Shown in pieces: positions 12,303 through 22,447 of a stretch of 64,000 nt of DNA (position 1 is its first letter; each line of letters begins with the position of its first letter). Origin of the DNA: Sthenelais limicola. Its lineage: Eukaryota; Annelida; Polychaeta; Phyllodocida; Sigalionidae. The position numbers and the translations under genes are program-made. The DNA lies in the NCBI GenBank assembly GCA_942159475.1, contig OW804094.1, positions 15,497,708 through 15,561,707 of the forward strand, read 5' to 3'. The notes under the pieces were generated by a model that saw only the letters and a list, made by a program, of their open reading frames with translations, was not told where the DNA came from and did no database searches.

Positions 12303-13625
12303 ACATAGGAACTAAAATAGCGCAACACAGTTAGCACCACTCTATTAAATATTAAATTGTGTCACCCTACCGTTCTCATTTCTTGCCTTTTTCGGTCAAC
12401 TGTGACGGAAGAGATGTGACTTAGATCACGGTGCTTAGATTTTGTTCTTTATTTTCTTTTATATTCTCAATAAAAGGGGGCTTTGCATCGGAGCCATATC
12501 GAATGTGGATTCGGAGTTAGTTCTAGGATATGTGACTTTAGATTAAATCTACAATATATTGATTGTAGTCAGCCCGGGCAAGGTGTGATACATTGCATAG
12601 GGGAGGAGTAGTCTGTGAGGTCAGAATGGAAGGACATCACTGTGGTGTAATAGTCGTAATGGGTGAAGAAAAGAAATGGATAGATGGATGAATGAATCAA
12701 TGAATTAATCAATAGATAGATAAATGAATGAATCAAGTCTAGGAGAACACACTAGAAATTGACCTGAACGAATCAAATTAACTTGACCTAATCTTATTGC
12801 GTTCATTAAAAAGAATTCAATGGGTAAAAATGACGCATCACAGGAAATAACAAATTCCTAGCAGAATTAATGGTGAAATTAGAATTGACAGTTTATGAAA
12901 TTAATAGATAAAATTAATTAATAGTGGACCATGGGAAACACTTCATTCATTTCATTCATTAATTGTGACACTAATAACTTCATTACAACATGAATTTAAA
13001 TAAACTGAATAACAGTTAATTATACGATAGGCCTACTGCCTATTCCCTGGCATTTTATCTATTGAATATTGTTCATTATTGTGCCGACCACCCCTGATGT
13101 GATTTATTGCGTTTGGTATTATCAATAAAAAGAACATCCAATTCAACTCTTAAGTCGTCTCTCTGTAAAATCCACAATCTACCTACAATGGTTATCTAAA
13201 GTCCAGTTAGAGCTAATTAGTAGTGAGACTCCCCCATTCTTTTATTTACTGAATATTACTGAATATCATCAATAGGAAGTATTTCATGTGAAAGAAATTC
13301 TGGAGTGAACATTTGTTAGCAAACCCCACCAAAAATGCATACGTAGTACACCTTCTCAATGGAATTATAATGGCACTTTGCGGTTTGAGGCGAGAGGCTT
13401 TCCCTCCGTTTGAAGGGACACTCAACTTTGGGCCTAGACTGTATAATATATAATATTCTCTGTTCAGGTATACACCTCCCTGGTGAATCATTGTCTTTAT
13501 TCACAAATCCAGTTGTGTGGCTGTACAATGAGGTAGAGAGATATAGAAACGAGAATAACGTGGTACAAACATTTAGCGCTTCATGAATGAATTACTCCCC
13601 GGAGAGCCCCATACTGTCTGATCTA
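12303..13625. other. Intron 1, no gene seen
   Basis: Low-complexity AATGAATCAAT-type repeats lie at about 12680-12740. The remainder is AT-rich non-coding DNA with no supported feature. Confidence 0.5.
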
Positions 13626-14033
13626 CCCCTAGGTCTATATGGCTCTATGCTCCAGCCTATAGACACTGGTTATACTACTGTAACACCTCTCTATGTAGCC
13701 CGTGTCTATAGTAGTGAGGTGTCCGGACCCCTAGGTCTATATGGCTCTATGCTCCAGCCTATAGACACTGGTTATACTACTGTAACACCTCTCTATGTAG
13801 CCTGTGTCTATAGTAGTGAGGTGTCCGGACCCCTAGGTCTATATGGCTCTATCCTCCAGCCTATAGACACTGGTTATACTACTGTAACACTTCTCTATGT
13901 AGCCCGTGTCTATAGTAGTGAGGTGTCCGGACCCCTAGGTCTATATGGCTCTATGCTCCAGCCTATAGACACTGGTTATACTACTGTAACACCTCTCTAT
14001 GTAGCCTGTGTCTATAGTAGTGAGGTGTCCGGA
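13626..14033. repeat. Four tandem 102-bp units
   Basis: Exact period of 102 bp: units begin CCCCTAGGTC at 13626, 13728, 13830 and 13932, and differ by only a few bases. Each unit also holds the inverted pair CTATAGACAC / GTGTCTATAG. As 102 is divisible by three, one plus-strand frame stays open across all units (13587-14042), reading as 34-residue repeats. There is no homology, splice context or codon evidence for translation, so I call it a minisatellite. Confidence 0.9.
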
Positions 14034-14638
14034 TCAGAGTAAGTGTCCACGAGTGGAGGTTTCACTGTATCTGGCACAATCCATTCGACTATGATATTCC
14101 AGGAGTGCAAGTTTTCAATATTTGCACTGAATTTATTATTTTTGAAAAACTTTGAAATATTGTCAAAAATCGCCCCCAAAATGCACTATTAATCACCAAG
14201 TTTTGTACACACAAAAAATATCACGAATTCTAATATTCTGACATTAATTGGTTATATTTCCGCTTAGCCTTATCGATATTACCATAACACAACTACAGTT
14301 CATTCCATCTGGAGGCGATGGGACCATGTAGGAGAAGGTCTGGGGTATAGTCTCTGTCCTCTGTCTCTTCTCTTTTAGTCTCGAATTGTTGAGATTTGGT
14401 GGTATGCTATGGACGAGTGGTGTAACATGGTCGTCACGCACTGGTGAACACGAGCGGGAGCGTGCGCTAAGTGTGGGTTTAGCCCAGTCCATTTTGGGTG
14501 GTGACCGAGGGGTGGCCGTTGTACCATGAATTGGAGGGTAACTGACACGGAACTGAGAGTGAATTGTTATTGTTGTTATTCAATTTGGAAGTGATGGTGA
14601 ATCCCAACAATTCGAGACTAAAGCAATTAGATCCTTCA
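14034..14638. other. Intron 1, inverted-repeat-rich, no gene
   Basis: AGTCTCGAATTGTTGAGATT at about 14376 and its inverted partner CCAACAATTCGAGACTAAAG at about 14603 flank about 200 bp, suggesting a foldback element that ends at the strong hairpin beginning at 14639. Confidence 0.45.
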
Positions 14639-14739
14639 GTTGTAGTGGGGGTTCGTTGTCTGTTTGCTTAGGGACCCCCACCTCGGCTATCGCCTCGGTG
14701 GGGTCCCTAAGCAAACAGACAACGAACCCCCACTACAAC
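14639..14739. repeat. Near-perfect 44-bp hairpin
   Basis: Arms 14639-14682 and 14697-14739 are complementary over 43 bp, with a single extra C in the left arm and a 14-base loop. The arm begins GTTGTAGTGGGGGTTCG. It probably belongs to a foldback transposon; a small-RNA hairpin cannot be excluded. Confidence 0.85.
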
Positions 14740-14759
14740 TACAGGTTCTAATCGCCCAT

Positions 14760-14871
14760 CAGACATGGCGAAAACTTTACAACTTTCACCGGTCCTCCAA
14801 AGGTTTCTACAACGTTTCACAGACCTTTATCACTGGACATCAGTCCGGCAGGTTTCACCATGTCTGCCTTT
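14760..14871. mobile_element. Foldback element with CAGACATGGCGAAA ends
   Basis: A short element bounded by CAGACATGGCGAAAAC and GTTTCACCATGTCTG. Its interior (CACCGGTCCTCCAAAGGTTTC, AGTCCGGCAGG) matches the larger composite at 52940-53320, so this is a second copy of the same family. Confidence 0.7.
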
Positions 14872-14911
14872 CATGTGACAATACTTTTCTCTAGCATACA
14901 TACACAGACAT

Positions 14912-15146
14912 GGGTCAGATTTTCAGAAAATGTACAATTGCCAGCTCTACACATTTAGGAAATTCTGCTAGATTTGGCTGAAAAATGATAAATACCGGGT
15001 ATATCTGAGTATATTTGGTATCGCATTGATTTATTATATCAGTTCTGTTATGTTAAACTGCATTATTAAGCTCACTTTTGCCTTAAATGGGGGTTATTTG
15101 GAAGAAATGGTGAAGGTGAATTGTACATTTTCTGAAAGTCTGACCC
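14912..15146 (+). mobile_element. MITE family A, copy 4
   Basis: Complete copy. Exact 4-bp duplication ACAT on both sides. Confidence 0.88.
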
Positions 15147-15162
15147 ACATGGCAAAAGTGAT

Positions 15163-15198
15163 AGTCATGCACAGTGGCATATGCAAATCCCCTATTGT
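15163..15198. repeat. MITE family B, solitary right end
   Basis: CATGCACAGTGGCATATGCAA then ATCCCCTATTG matches the right end of family B copy 1. No left partner is found nearby, so this is a truncated copy. Confidence 0.55.
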
Positions 15199-15812
15199 GG
15201 TTAGTATGCTCTTTTGGCCAGGGCCAATTCTAGCTAGCCAAGTCCTCAAAACATCCGTCAAAACAAGACCACTATACTCAACAGACCATATAGCCATCTG
15301 CATTTTGATTATACATAAACCACTCCTCTGACATACGAAATAAAAAGATTTATCATAGATCATCACCGTTGCATGTTCAATCATCCGCAGGTAATTTAGA
15401 CACGGGTGTCCGAACGAGTGCAATCACCATGGCTATTAAAAAAAAGTGATTTATCATTGAGCTTGGCTAATAGGTTAATAGCAGGGAGGCATAGCCCCAT
15501 GCTAATAGTCAATATCTGAATGTCTAAGCAGTGTTCTCCACTCGCTGATTTGGGTTTGTAGGTATAGTAGTTGGGGCTAATGGGGATGTACAGTCAGGTC
15601 CAGACGGCCACATTCCTCGATTCCACATCCGGCGATAAGCTTAACCACAAGGCTAAGACTAAGGCTAAAAGTGTTAATGATCCCTAAAACTTAGGGGTCT
15701 AAAACTGCCTTCTGAACCTGACTGTGTAGAGGAGGGGCTAACAAGGGGAGGAGCTGAGCATGTTCAGGGGAGGGGCTATCAATTGTCAAGGGGAGGGGCT
15801 AATGCCTAAAGG
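15199..15812. other. Intron 1, G-rich repeats, no gene
   Basis: At about 15724-15802 the word GGGGAGGGGCTA recurs three to four times at roughly 25-bp spacing (AGGAGGGGCTAAC, GGGGAGGAGCTGAG, GGGGAGGGGCTATC, GGGGAGGGGCTAAT). No other feature supported. Confidence 0.5.
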
Positions 15813-16138
15813 CAATAGGGGATTTGCATGTGCCACTGCGCATGAATGTTACAGTGCATCATGGGATGGATTCTGTTGAAATCTGACATACAAATATTCG
15901 GCAAGATTGTTATAGAAAATTGCAAGAATGTATTTACTAATATCATAACTTCGATAAATGATCTATGAAAACCAAATGCATGATGGGAAAGATGGAGACT
16001 TATGTCAGGGAAACATGTACAATACACGGATTTTGACATTAGAGCATTGATAAATATTCCATGCTGAACATGGCATGTTTTCTATAGATTTTACATGCGA
16101 TTCAAGATTCAAAATGGCGGCTATGCAAATCCCCTATT
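15813..16138. mobile_element. MITE family B, copy 2
   Basis: 326 bp with CAATAGGGGATTTGCATG at the left and GCTATGCAAATCCCCTATT at the right. The inner right end contains AAAATGGCGGC, a perfect YY1-type motif. It is reversed relative to copy 1 at 3184. Confidence 0.8.
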
Positions 16139-17314
16139 CAGTGAAGGGACCGAGGGGTATCTAGGGGGAGGGGTTTTGAACTCGGTGGGACCAGGGAGCC
16201 TATATGTGCATTGTTACTGTCAGAGCATCCCATTTGGGCGGATCCCTTGTGAAGCTCCTCCTCCTCCTTCAACTCAGTGCCTACAGCCTCCCCGCCTTCA
16301 CCGAGATTTGTTCTGGATTTATTTCACCTACTCCCACACAGATTATTGAAATATGAACCTTCGTCTGCTTTAATATGTTTTTCCCTCTTGGCCAGCCAAT
16401 GAAACAGTAGAATAATAGGTCCTAGGAGCAGGGAAGCCAATCAGATCGCAGGAAACTGGGTCAGGTGAGAACAAGATATAATACTCACCTCTCACTTTCA
16501 GTACGTACGGGCTTCTCATGCTAATTAGGTCTATGGAAATGTACAGATTGTATTTTGTATTTAAAGATTTTTATTCAGACAAAAGCATTGTGCATCGAGT
16601 ACATTATTCTCAGAATTCACTGATTTCTCATTTACCAATATTTATATAAGTATATAGTGAAGATGTTATTCACACAAAAAATGTTATCTATAAGCAAAAA
16701 AATGAAGAGATAAAATACAATAAAATACATAGATGTATAAAAACAAACACCAGCGCGTTGTTCAACATCATGACATTCCTACATATTTTACAAATTCCAT
16801 CATATAATTCTGATAATCCAATAAATGCATTCGCACGAGCAGAAATCAAACATCTCAAGATGTAATAGTCATTTATATTATTCATCTGGTATTTAGGTTT
16901 TAGTCTATGGTTCACATACGTCAGTAAGAAGTTCGTTATGGAGTATTAATCATGCTATATTGCCTATCTTGTCCAATCTAAAGAAAGGTGGGTACATTGC
17001 CTGGTAATAATTATTGGTGTTATGGCTCTTAATTAATTTAGCAACAACAATCTATCAGAAGTAAATAGCAATAGTGAACTATAATTACTGGGTACTTGTT
17101 TTATTATTATCATTATAGAAAGTGTATTATTTCAATGCTATAGTATTAGAACAAGAGTTACCAAAATACGACCTGTATAAGAAATCCTTTCTCTACCATG
17201 GAGCTAGCCTATATGGAATGCTTTGTCATCTGAACTCAGATTGACACAGGACCCCTAGTCTTCAGGCTGAGGGGCACTTACTTCCAATGATCTACAACAG
17301 TTAGAGCTATATAT
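16139..17314. other. Intron 1, no gene seen
   Basis: A GATTTTTATTCAGAC word at about 16565 may be an antisense retroposon tail. No other support for a feature. Confidence 0.45.
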
Positions 17315-17551
17315 GGGTCAGATTTTCAGAAAATGTACAATTCGCCTTCACCAATCCTCTCAAATAACCCACATTTAAGACAGAAATCAGCTTCAAAATG
17401 CAGTTTAACATAACAGAACTGATACTTTAAATCAATGCGATACCGAATATACTCAGATACACCTGGTATTCATCATTTTTCAGCATAATTTAGAGGAGAA
17501 TTTCCTAAATGTGTAGAGCTGCAAATTGTACATTTTCTGAAAATCTGACCC
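17315..17551 (-). mobile_element. MITE family A, copy 5
   Basis: Complete reversed copy. Exact 4-bp duplication ATAT on both sides. Confidence 0.88.
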
Positions 17552-17941
17552 ATATATATGAATTGTATAACTTCGCATAAACCTACTGCTCTCTATTATG
17601 GTACTACTTTGATCGAAACTCATCACCTAACATATGTATAAACCTCATCTCATCTCATTCCAACATCACCCATAATACTCTGTTCATATAAAACCCCATT
17701 ACTCTGTTATGTAAGTTGACATGGCCAGGCTCGGGGCGTAAATCAGGCGACATGCTTGTTCCCCGATGAATCAGGGTTGGCAAATGCCATAGCCCTTTTA
17801 TACTACCTGGATAAATAAAGTGTTAAAAAAATATTCTCATCAAGCATACAGTTACATATAAGAGAAAAAGGGTAGATTGTGACCTGTCAACAAACACTAC
17901 ACCAGGGTGTGTTGCTCTTCCCAGATGTCCTCGTATTATAA
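17552..17941. other. Intron 1, possible retroposon 3' end
   Basis: TACCTGGATAAATAAAGTG followed by an A-rich run at about 17805-17830 looks like a sense-strand retroposon tail, with a GC-richer block before it (about 17710-17800). No TSD found. Confidence 0.35.
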
Positions 17942-18200
17942 CAGTGTGCAACATAACCAAGAGACCGACGCCCAGGTCTCCACAGAATTTTCGTCGGTCT
18001 CTGACATTAATATTTGTCAAGGCCCGACGGTCTCCAATGAAATTTCCAAGTGATAAAATGTTCAATGTACTCTGGACCACGGGAACCCTGTCTATGACCC
18101 AGACTTATTTTGGTCTCTGTAAAATCTTTTTGGTCTCCACTGTTACATATTGGCAGAGACCGATGGTCTCTCATCTCCAAATTCACTATGTTGCACACTG
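17942..18200. mobile_element. MITE with CAGTGTGCAACATA ends and internal GGTCTC words
   Basis: Perfect 14-bp terminal inverted repeats CAGTGTGCAACATA (17942) and TATGTTGCACACTG (ending 18200). The interior repeats GAGACC/GGTCTC at least eight times in both directions. The CAG...CTG ends are hAT-like, but no convincing 8-bp TSD flanks it. Confidence 0.75.
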
Positions 18201-18373
18201 GACCAACATTTACAATTCACTGCTTTTTAGCGAAGTCGAAGTTTTGATTATACGTACATAATGATATGCAGTACACATCTAGTGAAATAATAGAAAATTA
18301 AATACTGGTTCGACAAAATCATTCTGAAGCCAACAACAGTATATTCGGTATTGCATTGAAGCCAAAAATATGT

Positions 18374-18608
18374 GGGTCAGATTGTCAGAAAATGTACAAT
18401 TGGCAGCTTTACACATTTAGTAAATTCTGCTAAATTAGGCTGAAAAATGACTAATACCGGGTATATCTGAGTATATTTGGTATCACATTGATTTGAAGTA
18501 TCACTTCTGTTATGTTAAACTGCATTTTGAAGCTGATTTTTGTCTTAAATGTGGGTTATTTGAGAGAAATGGTGAAGGCGAATTGTACATTTTCTAAAAA
18601 TCTGACCC
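18374..18608 (+). mobile_element. MITE family A, copy 6
   Basis: Complete copy. Flanks ATGT/ATAT differ at one base from a perfect 4-bp duplication. Confidence 0.85.
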
Positions 18609-18949
18609 ATATATTCTTTGCTTTAAGTCATTATTACGTGTACAAGTTATTATTCCGGTTAAGTTATTAATGTTAGTTAGTCAGATGTTAATGATATAAT
18701 CCTCCCGAATCTGTACATATTTCTATGACCGTTTCATGGATTTTCCCTTCCCATTAATATTCTTATTCACTTATTGTATACCTTTGTACTCTGGCCTAAG
18801 TGATTCCAGTCGAGGTCTCCGCTGAGAATTATAATTCTTAGATTAGACCCCTGGTCCCAATTAATAGAGTGGGTGGTGTTGAATCAATGCCAGCAGAGCA
18901 ATTTTTACTAGCGCTTGGACGTATCGATTCCCTTTATTATATTGTGTAT
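18609..18949. other. Intron 1, nothing seen
   Basis: Short non-coding interval between two family A copies. Confidence 0.5.
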
Positions 18950-19185
18950 GGGTCAGATTTTCAGAAAATGTACAATTCACCTTCACCAATCTTCTCAAAT
19001 AACCCGGATTTCAGACAAAAATAAAGTTCAAAATACAGTTCAACCTAACCAAACAGATTACTAGAATCACTGCAATGCCAAATATACTCGAATTTACCTA
19101 GTATTGACCAAACTGCAGCTTAATTTAGCGGAATTTACTAAAAGTGTACAGCTGCTAATTGTACATTTTCTGAAAATCTGACCCG
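18950..19185 (-). mobile_element. MITE family A, copy 7 (subfamily b)
   Basis: Complete reversed copy with exact duplication GTAT. It belongs to the subfamily with AACCTAACCAAACAGAT and ACCTAGTATTGACC internally, shared with copies 8, 12, 13 and 16. Confidence 0.87.
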
Positions 19186-19985
19186 TATACATGTAGATTG
19201 CAGGGGCGCGGGGGGGGGGGGGGGTACTGCTAAGTGGGCTGACAATTTGCTTAAACAAATAATTTATTGTATTCTATTGTGGATGTACTATAACTGTAGA
19301 TAATAGTCGTGGTTAATAAATTCTCAAGAGTGTGAACACTATTTTGGTCTAGAATGGGTGCATATTCGTTTTGTCCAGGAGATAAAAATGATTATATCAT
19401 TATTCCTCATAATATGATTGTCTTGTTTTAATATTTTAAGAGAAATAGGTTTTTTGTTTTTTTTAAAATTTTATTGGTCAAAGTTTCATACCATGATAAT
19501 TCTCATTTGCCAATTGAAAACAATATTCCTAACAATCTCTACTATATTATTACATCTCGATCATCTCAATTACCTTACATTATACTTTAACTTGTTTAAT
19601 CTGTTATTTTCTACTTATTACATTCTGCGATCTTCAACTACAATTTAATATATCTCGCCGAGTCGTTTCATACAAAACAATTCCGCTTAATACAATTATT
19701 ACATGATTACCGGTACAAGTTTTTGTAATTTTTTTGTGGCCTGTTAAAACATATATATGCAAGTTCGCGGATAAAATACAATAGTAACTGCACCTTTATA
19801 GTTATAAACTATATCTATTCTAGTTACCCAGCTTCTCGACCTTTTTGGTCTCAATACATTTCTGGTCGGTATAGGAATGGTTGTCAAATCTCAAGTTATT
19901 CTCTGGTTGATTCTTTTGTTTATTTGTACCCAGCACATGGAAAACAGCAAATCTTAGGTTAAATTACCCATTGGTATCCTTTGGC
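19186..19985. other. Intron 1, no gene seen
   Basis: A 15-base G run at 19210-19224, then very AT-rich DNA. No supported feature. Confidence 0.5.
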
Positions 19986-20572
19986 TTAAGGATGATCGCG
20001 GGTATTTCTCAGTTACCAAAAACGGCGGAGATTTTACGACATTGACCATGTTCATATTTATTTATTTTTTTATCATTTTTTAGGTTAGTGATGTTCAGTT
20101 ATTAAAAAGAAACACTTCTGAAGATTGAACAGATTAGTATATGGTTTTTTTCTTGTTTGTTATTCTTTTACGACACCGTAAGCCACCTTGTTTACATTGA
20201 GATTCTAAGCTATTCTACTGATATGTCAAGTTCGGGGGCCTGCAGCTCCTAAAGTAATCTGGGAACCACCAATTTTCTTGTTATTTTCAGAAAATATATT
20301 CCTTAAACTATAATATACTAAAGAATCAGCCAACTGTATTTACAATTTATGGTTTAAAATGGATGAAACGTTTCAAAAACACTCTTTTCTCCATAGACGG
20401 CCATGTTAAATTAATTAAATAACTTTTTATTTTCAAACGGCAATAGCAAAAAATCTAATTTGGGAACCCCCCTTAAAAAAATTATATTTGAAATCAGCAT
20501 GATTTGGAGTACAAACTGTGAAAAAATCAGGCTAATCTATTTACTTTGGGAAATACCCGCGATCATCCTTAA
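19986..20572. mobile_element. TTAA-target DNA element (579 bp)
   Basis: TTAA at 19986-19989 and 20569-20572 flank perfect 19-bp inverted repeats GGATGATCGCGGGTATTTC / GAAATACCCGCGATCATCC. The interior is non-coding. TTAA duplication is the piggyBac hallmark, but the TIR sequence alone does not prove the superfamily. Confidence 0.85.
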
Positions 20573-21214
20573 TTTGAAGATAATATCGACATGTTTTATA
20601 TTAATATTGCTGCTTGACCATTATACTTTAAAGCACAGAAATGGGCATATTTATAAGTTTACGTTTTTACGAATGGATAAAGTTTTATTAGGAGAGGATA
20701 TATTTTTTCCTACTTATATTTTTAGATTCATAAATATATGACATTGAAATTTTTCCTACTTATATTTTTAGATTCATAAATATATGACATTGAAATCTTG
20801 GTCTAACTTTCCACCACCACCACTTTCTCCACGGAATCCTCCTCCCCTGATATTTCCATAAATATCAACGACTGACTTCTAAGAATGGCTCCCTAATTCA
20901 TGATATCAGTTTCTACTCTCGCTGCTCTAACCGGACCTACTTAGCCGACTGTTAAAGGTTCATAATTAGTGATTTGTTCCTGCTAAATGCTCCTGTGCTG
21001 CTAATCTGCTCAAGCAGTGTTAATCCCTTAGTGGGAAACTGTAAGATCACCTCACCTAACATACTACTAGCTAGGCCTGGCTAATAATCCCCATCTCTGC
21101 CTTGCCAACTTCTCGGTGCAGCCTAGGTGCTATACATCTCTAACACATGTTAATGCAGCTTCTGACATCTGGGTAGTGCCAAACATCATCATTGATAGTG
21201 GAAAAAGTGGATAT
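20573..21214. other. Intron 1, 46-bp tandem duplication, no gene
   Basis: A 46-bp segment (TTTTTCCTACTTATATTTTT... to ATGACATTGAAA) is duplicated perfectly at about 20704-20796. No other feature supported. Confidence 0.6.
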
Positions 21215-21735
21215 GTGATGTCTTGCAGGAAAATGAGTCGCAAAATTGATATTTTTCCAAATGTTTTACTCGTAAGATATCTTTGTAGGAATGTTTTCAG
21301 TTTTTTTGAGTGCTTAACGCTGTTTGTAGCATGAATACATATATATATACCAAATCCCAAGACAGTGTATTAAATATATCCATGCATATCTGAGGTTATC
21401 GTATAGAGTATAATTAGCTACTTCACTAGTAACTGTCCACCCAGTAATTAATATTGCAAACTTTTTTTCCAAAATAAAGATATCCACTTAAAATATAGAA
21501 ATACTTATTAGATGTCCAACTGTATACTATATCAGTGATTAGTTCGACCTCTTGGAAGTGATCCTACTGACCTGAAGCATACATCTCTGTGTGTTGCGTT
21601 GATTAATTTCTCGCCCAACTACTGACCCTGAATTATTACGAAGAATGTCACGCATTTCTTCACTATCATTGGAATCGGCCTGATCTAACCTTTTCAAACA
21701 TGATGATATCTTGTGACTCATTTTCCTGAAACCCA
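21215..21735. mobile_element. MITE family C, copy 1
   Basis: Ends carry inverted AGGAAAATGAGTC (left) and GACTCATTTTCCTGAA (right). Internal TATTAAATATATCC and ATCATTGGAATCGGC segments are shared in the same order with 60205-60614. Non-coding, about 520 bp. Confidence 0.7.
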
Positions 21736-22026
21736 TGCCATATAGCGGTTAAATGATGCATTATTATTATTGAGATCATCTTCTATTTATACTCAGTGTT
21801 TATTTTTAAAGACCCAACTATGTGTTAATTCACCACCTGATGATTGCCAAGGATATGACGTCACAATAACAATCCTTCAAGTGCATCCTACTATGATGCC
21901 ATAGTAGCGGAGTGCGGTACAAGTTGCTGCCACCAACTGGGCTGGTAATACTAATGTTACCGAATATTGGGCAACATTACCTCATGGGTCAGATTTTCAG
22001 AAAATGTACAATTGGCAGCTGTACAC

Positions 22027-22121
22027 TGAAATAAACGGGACACAACTCTAGGATCCGCGTGTTGACTCTCACTTTATTGCGCATGCGCGCCGGTAGTGAC
22101 GTAGTACACATAAACATTACA
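22027..22121 (-). repeat. 3' LTR of gypsy 1
   Basis: 95 bp, TGAAATAAACGGG ... AACATTACA, identical to 34784-34878. It contains TGCGCATGCGCG at 22078-22089 (NRF1-type palindrome) and TGACGT at 22097-22102 (CRE/ATF-type). Confidence 0.93.
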
Positions 22122-22132
22122 TCCTCTTTTTT
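22122..22132 (-). other. Polypurine tract of gypsy 1
   Basis: On the minus strand AAAAAAGAGGA directly abuts the 3' LTR, as expected for the plus-strand primer. Confidence 0.75.
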
Positions 22133-22447
22133 AACAAATTTTAGATGGAAGTCAGGATGAGTATTTTTAATATAGCACCTGAATAATTTGCTGGTCAAAT
22201 TGTGTTGAACTCAAATACAGATCATGGGCAGTTGAAATACATGTGAACATGGATTTTACCTTTATATGAGATTCAGTTGACTTAGTGTATAGGACTAGAC
22301 ATTTATGCGAATTGCTAGCAATAAGTCTTTTAGCACCAGAACAGTAAAACACATGAGGTTCAGATCAAACGGTGTAGTATTGAGAAATAACATGATAGTA
22401 TAAAGTTTGGTCAAGTATGCAGACACGTGGCGTATGTTTAGTTTAGT
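22133..22447 (-). other. Gypsy 1 3' untranslated region
   Basis: About 315 bp between the pol stop and the polypurine tract. No ORF or motif recognised. Confidence 0.6.

Noticed and set aside
13587..14042. 151-codon repetitive open frame as a gene
   Set aside because: The frame is open only because the unit is 102 bp. No homology, splice sites or codon bias.
14639..14739. Annotating the hairpin as a microRNA precursor
   Set aside because: The stem is too long and perfect, with a foldback-rich setting; no expression evidence is available.
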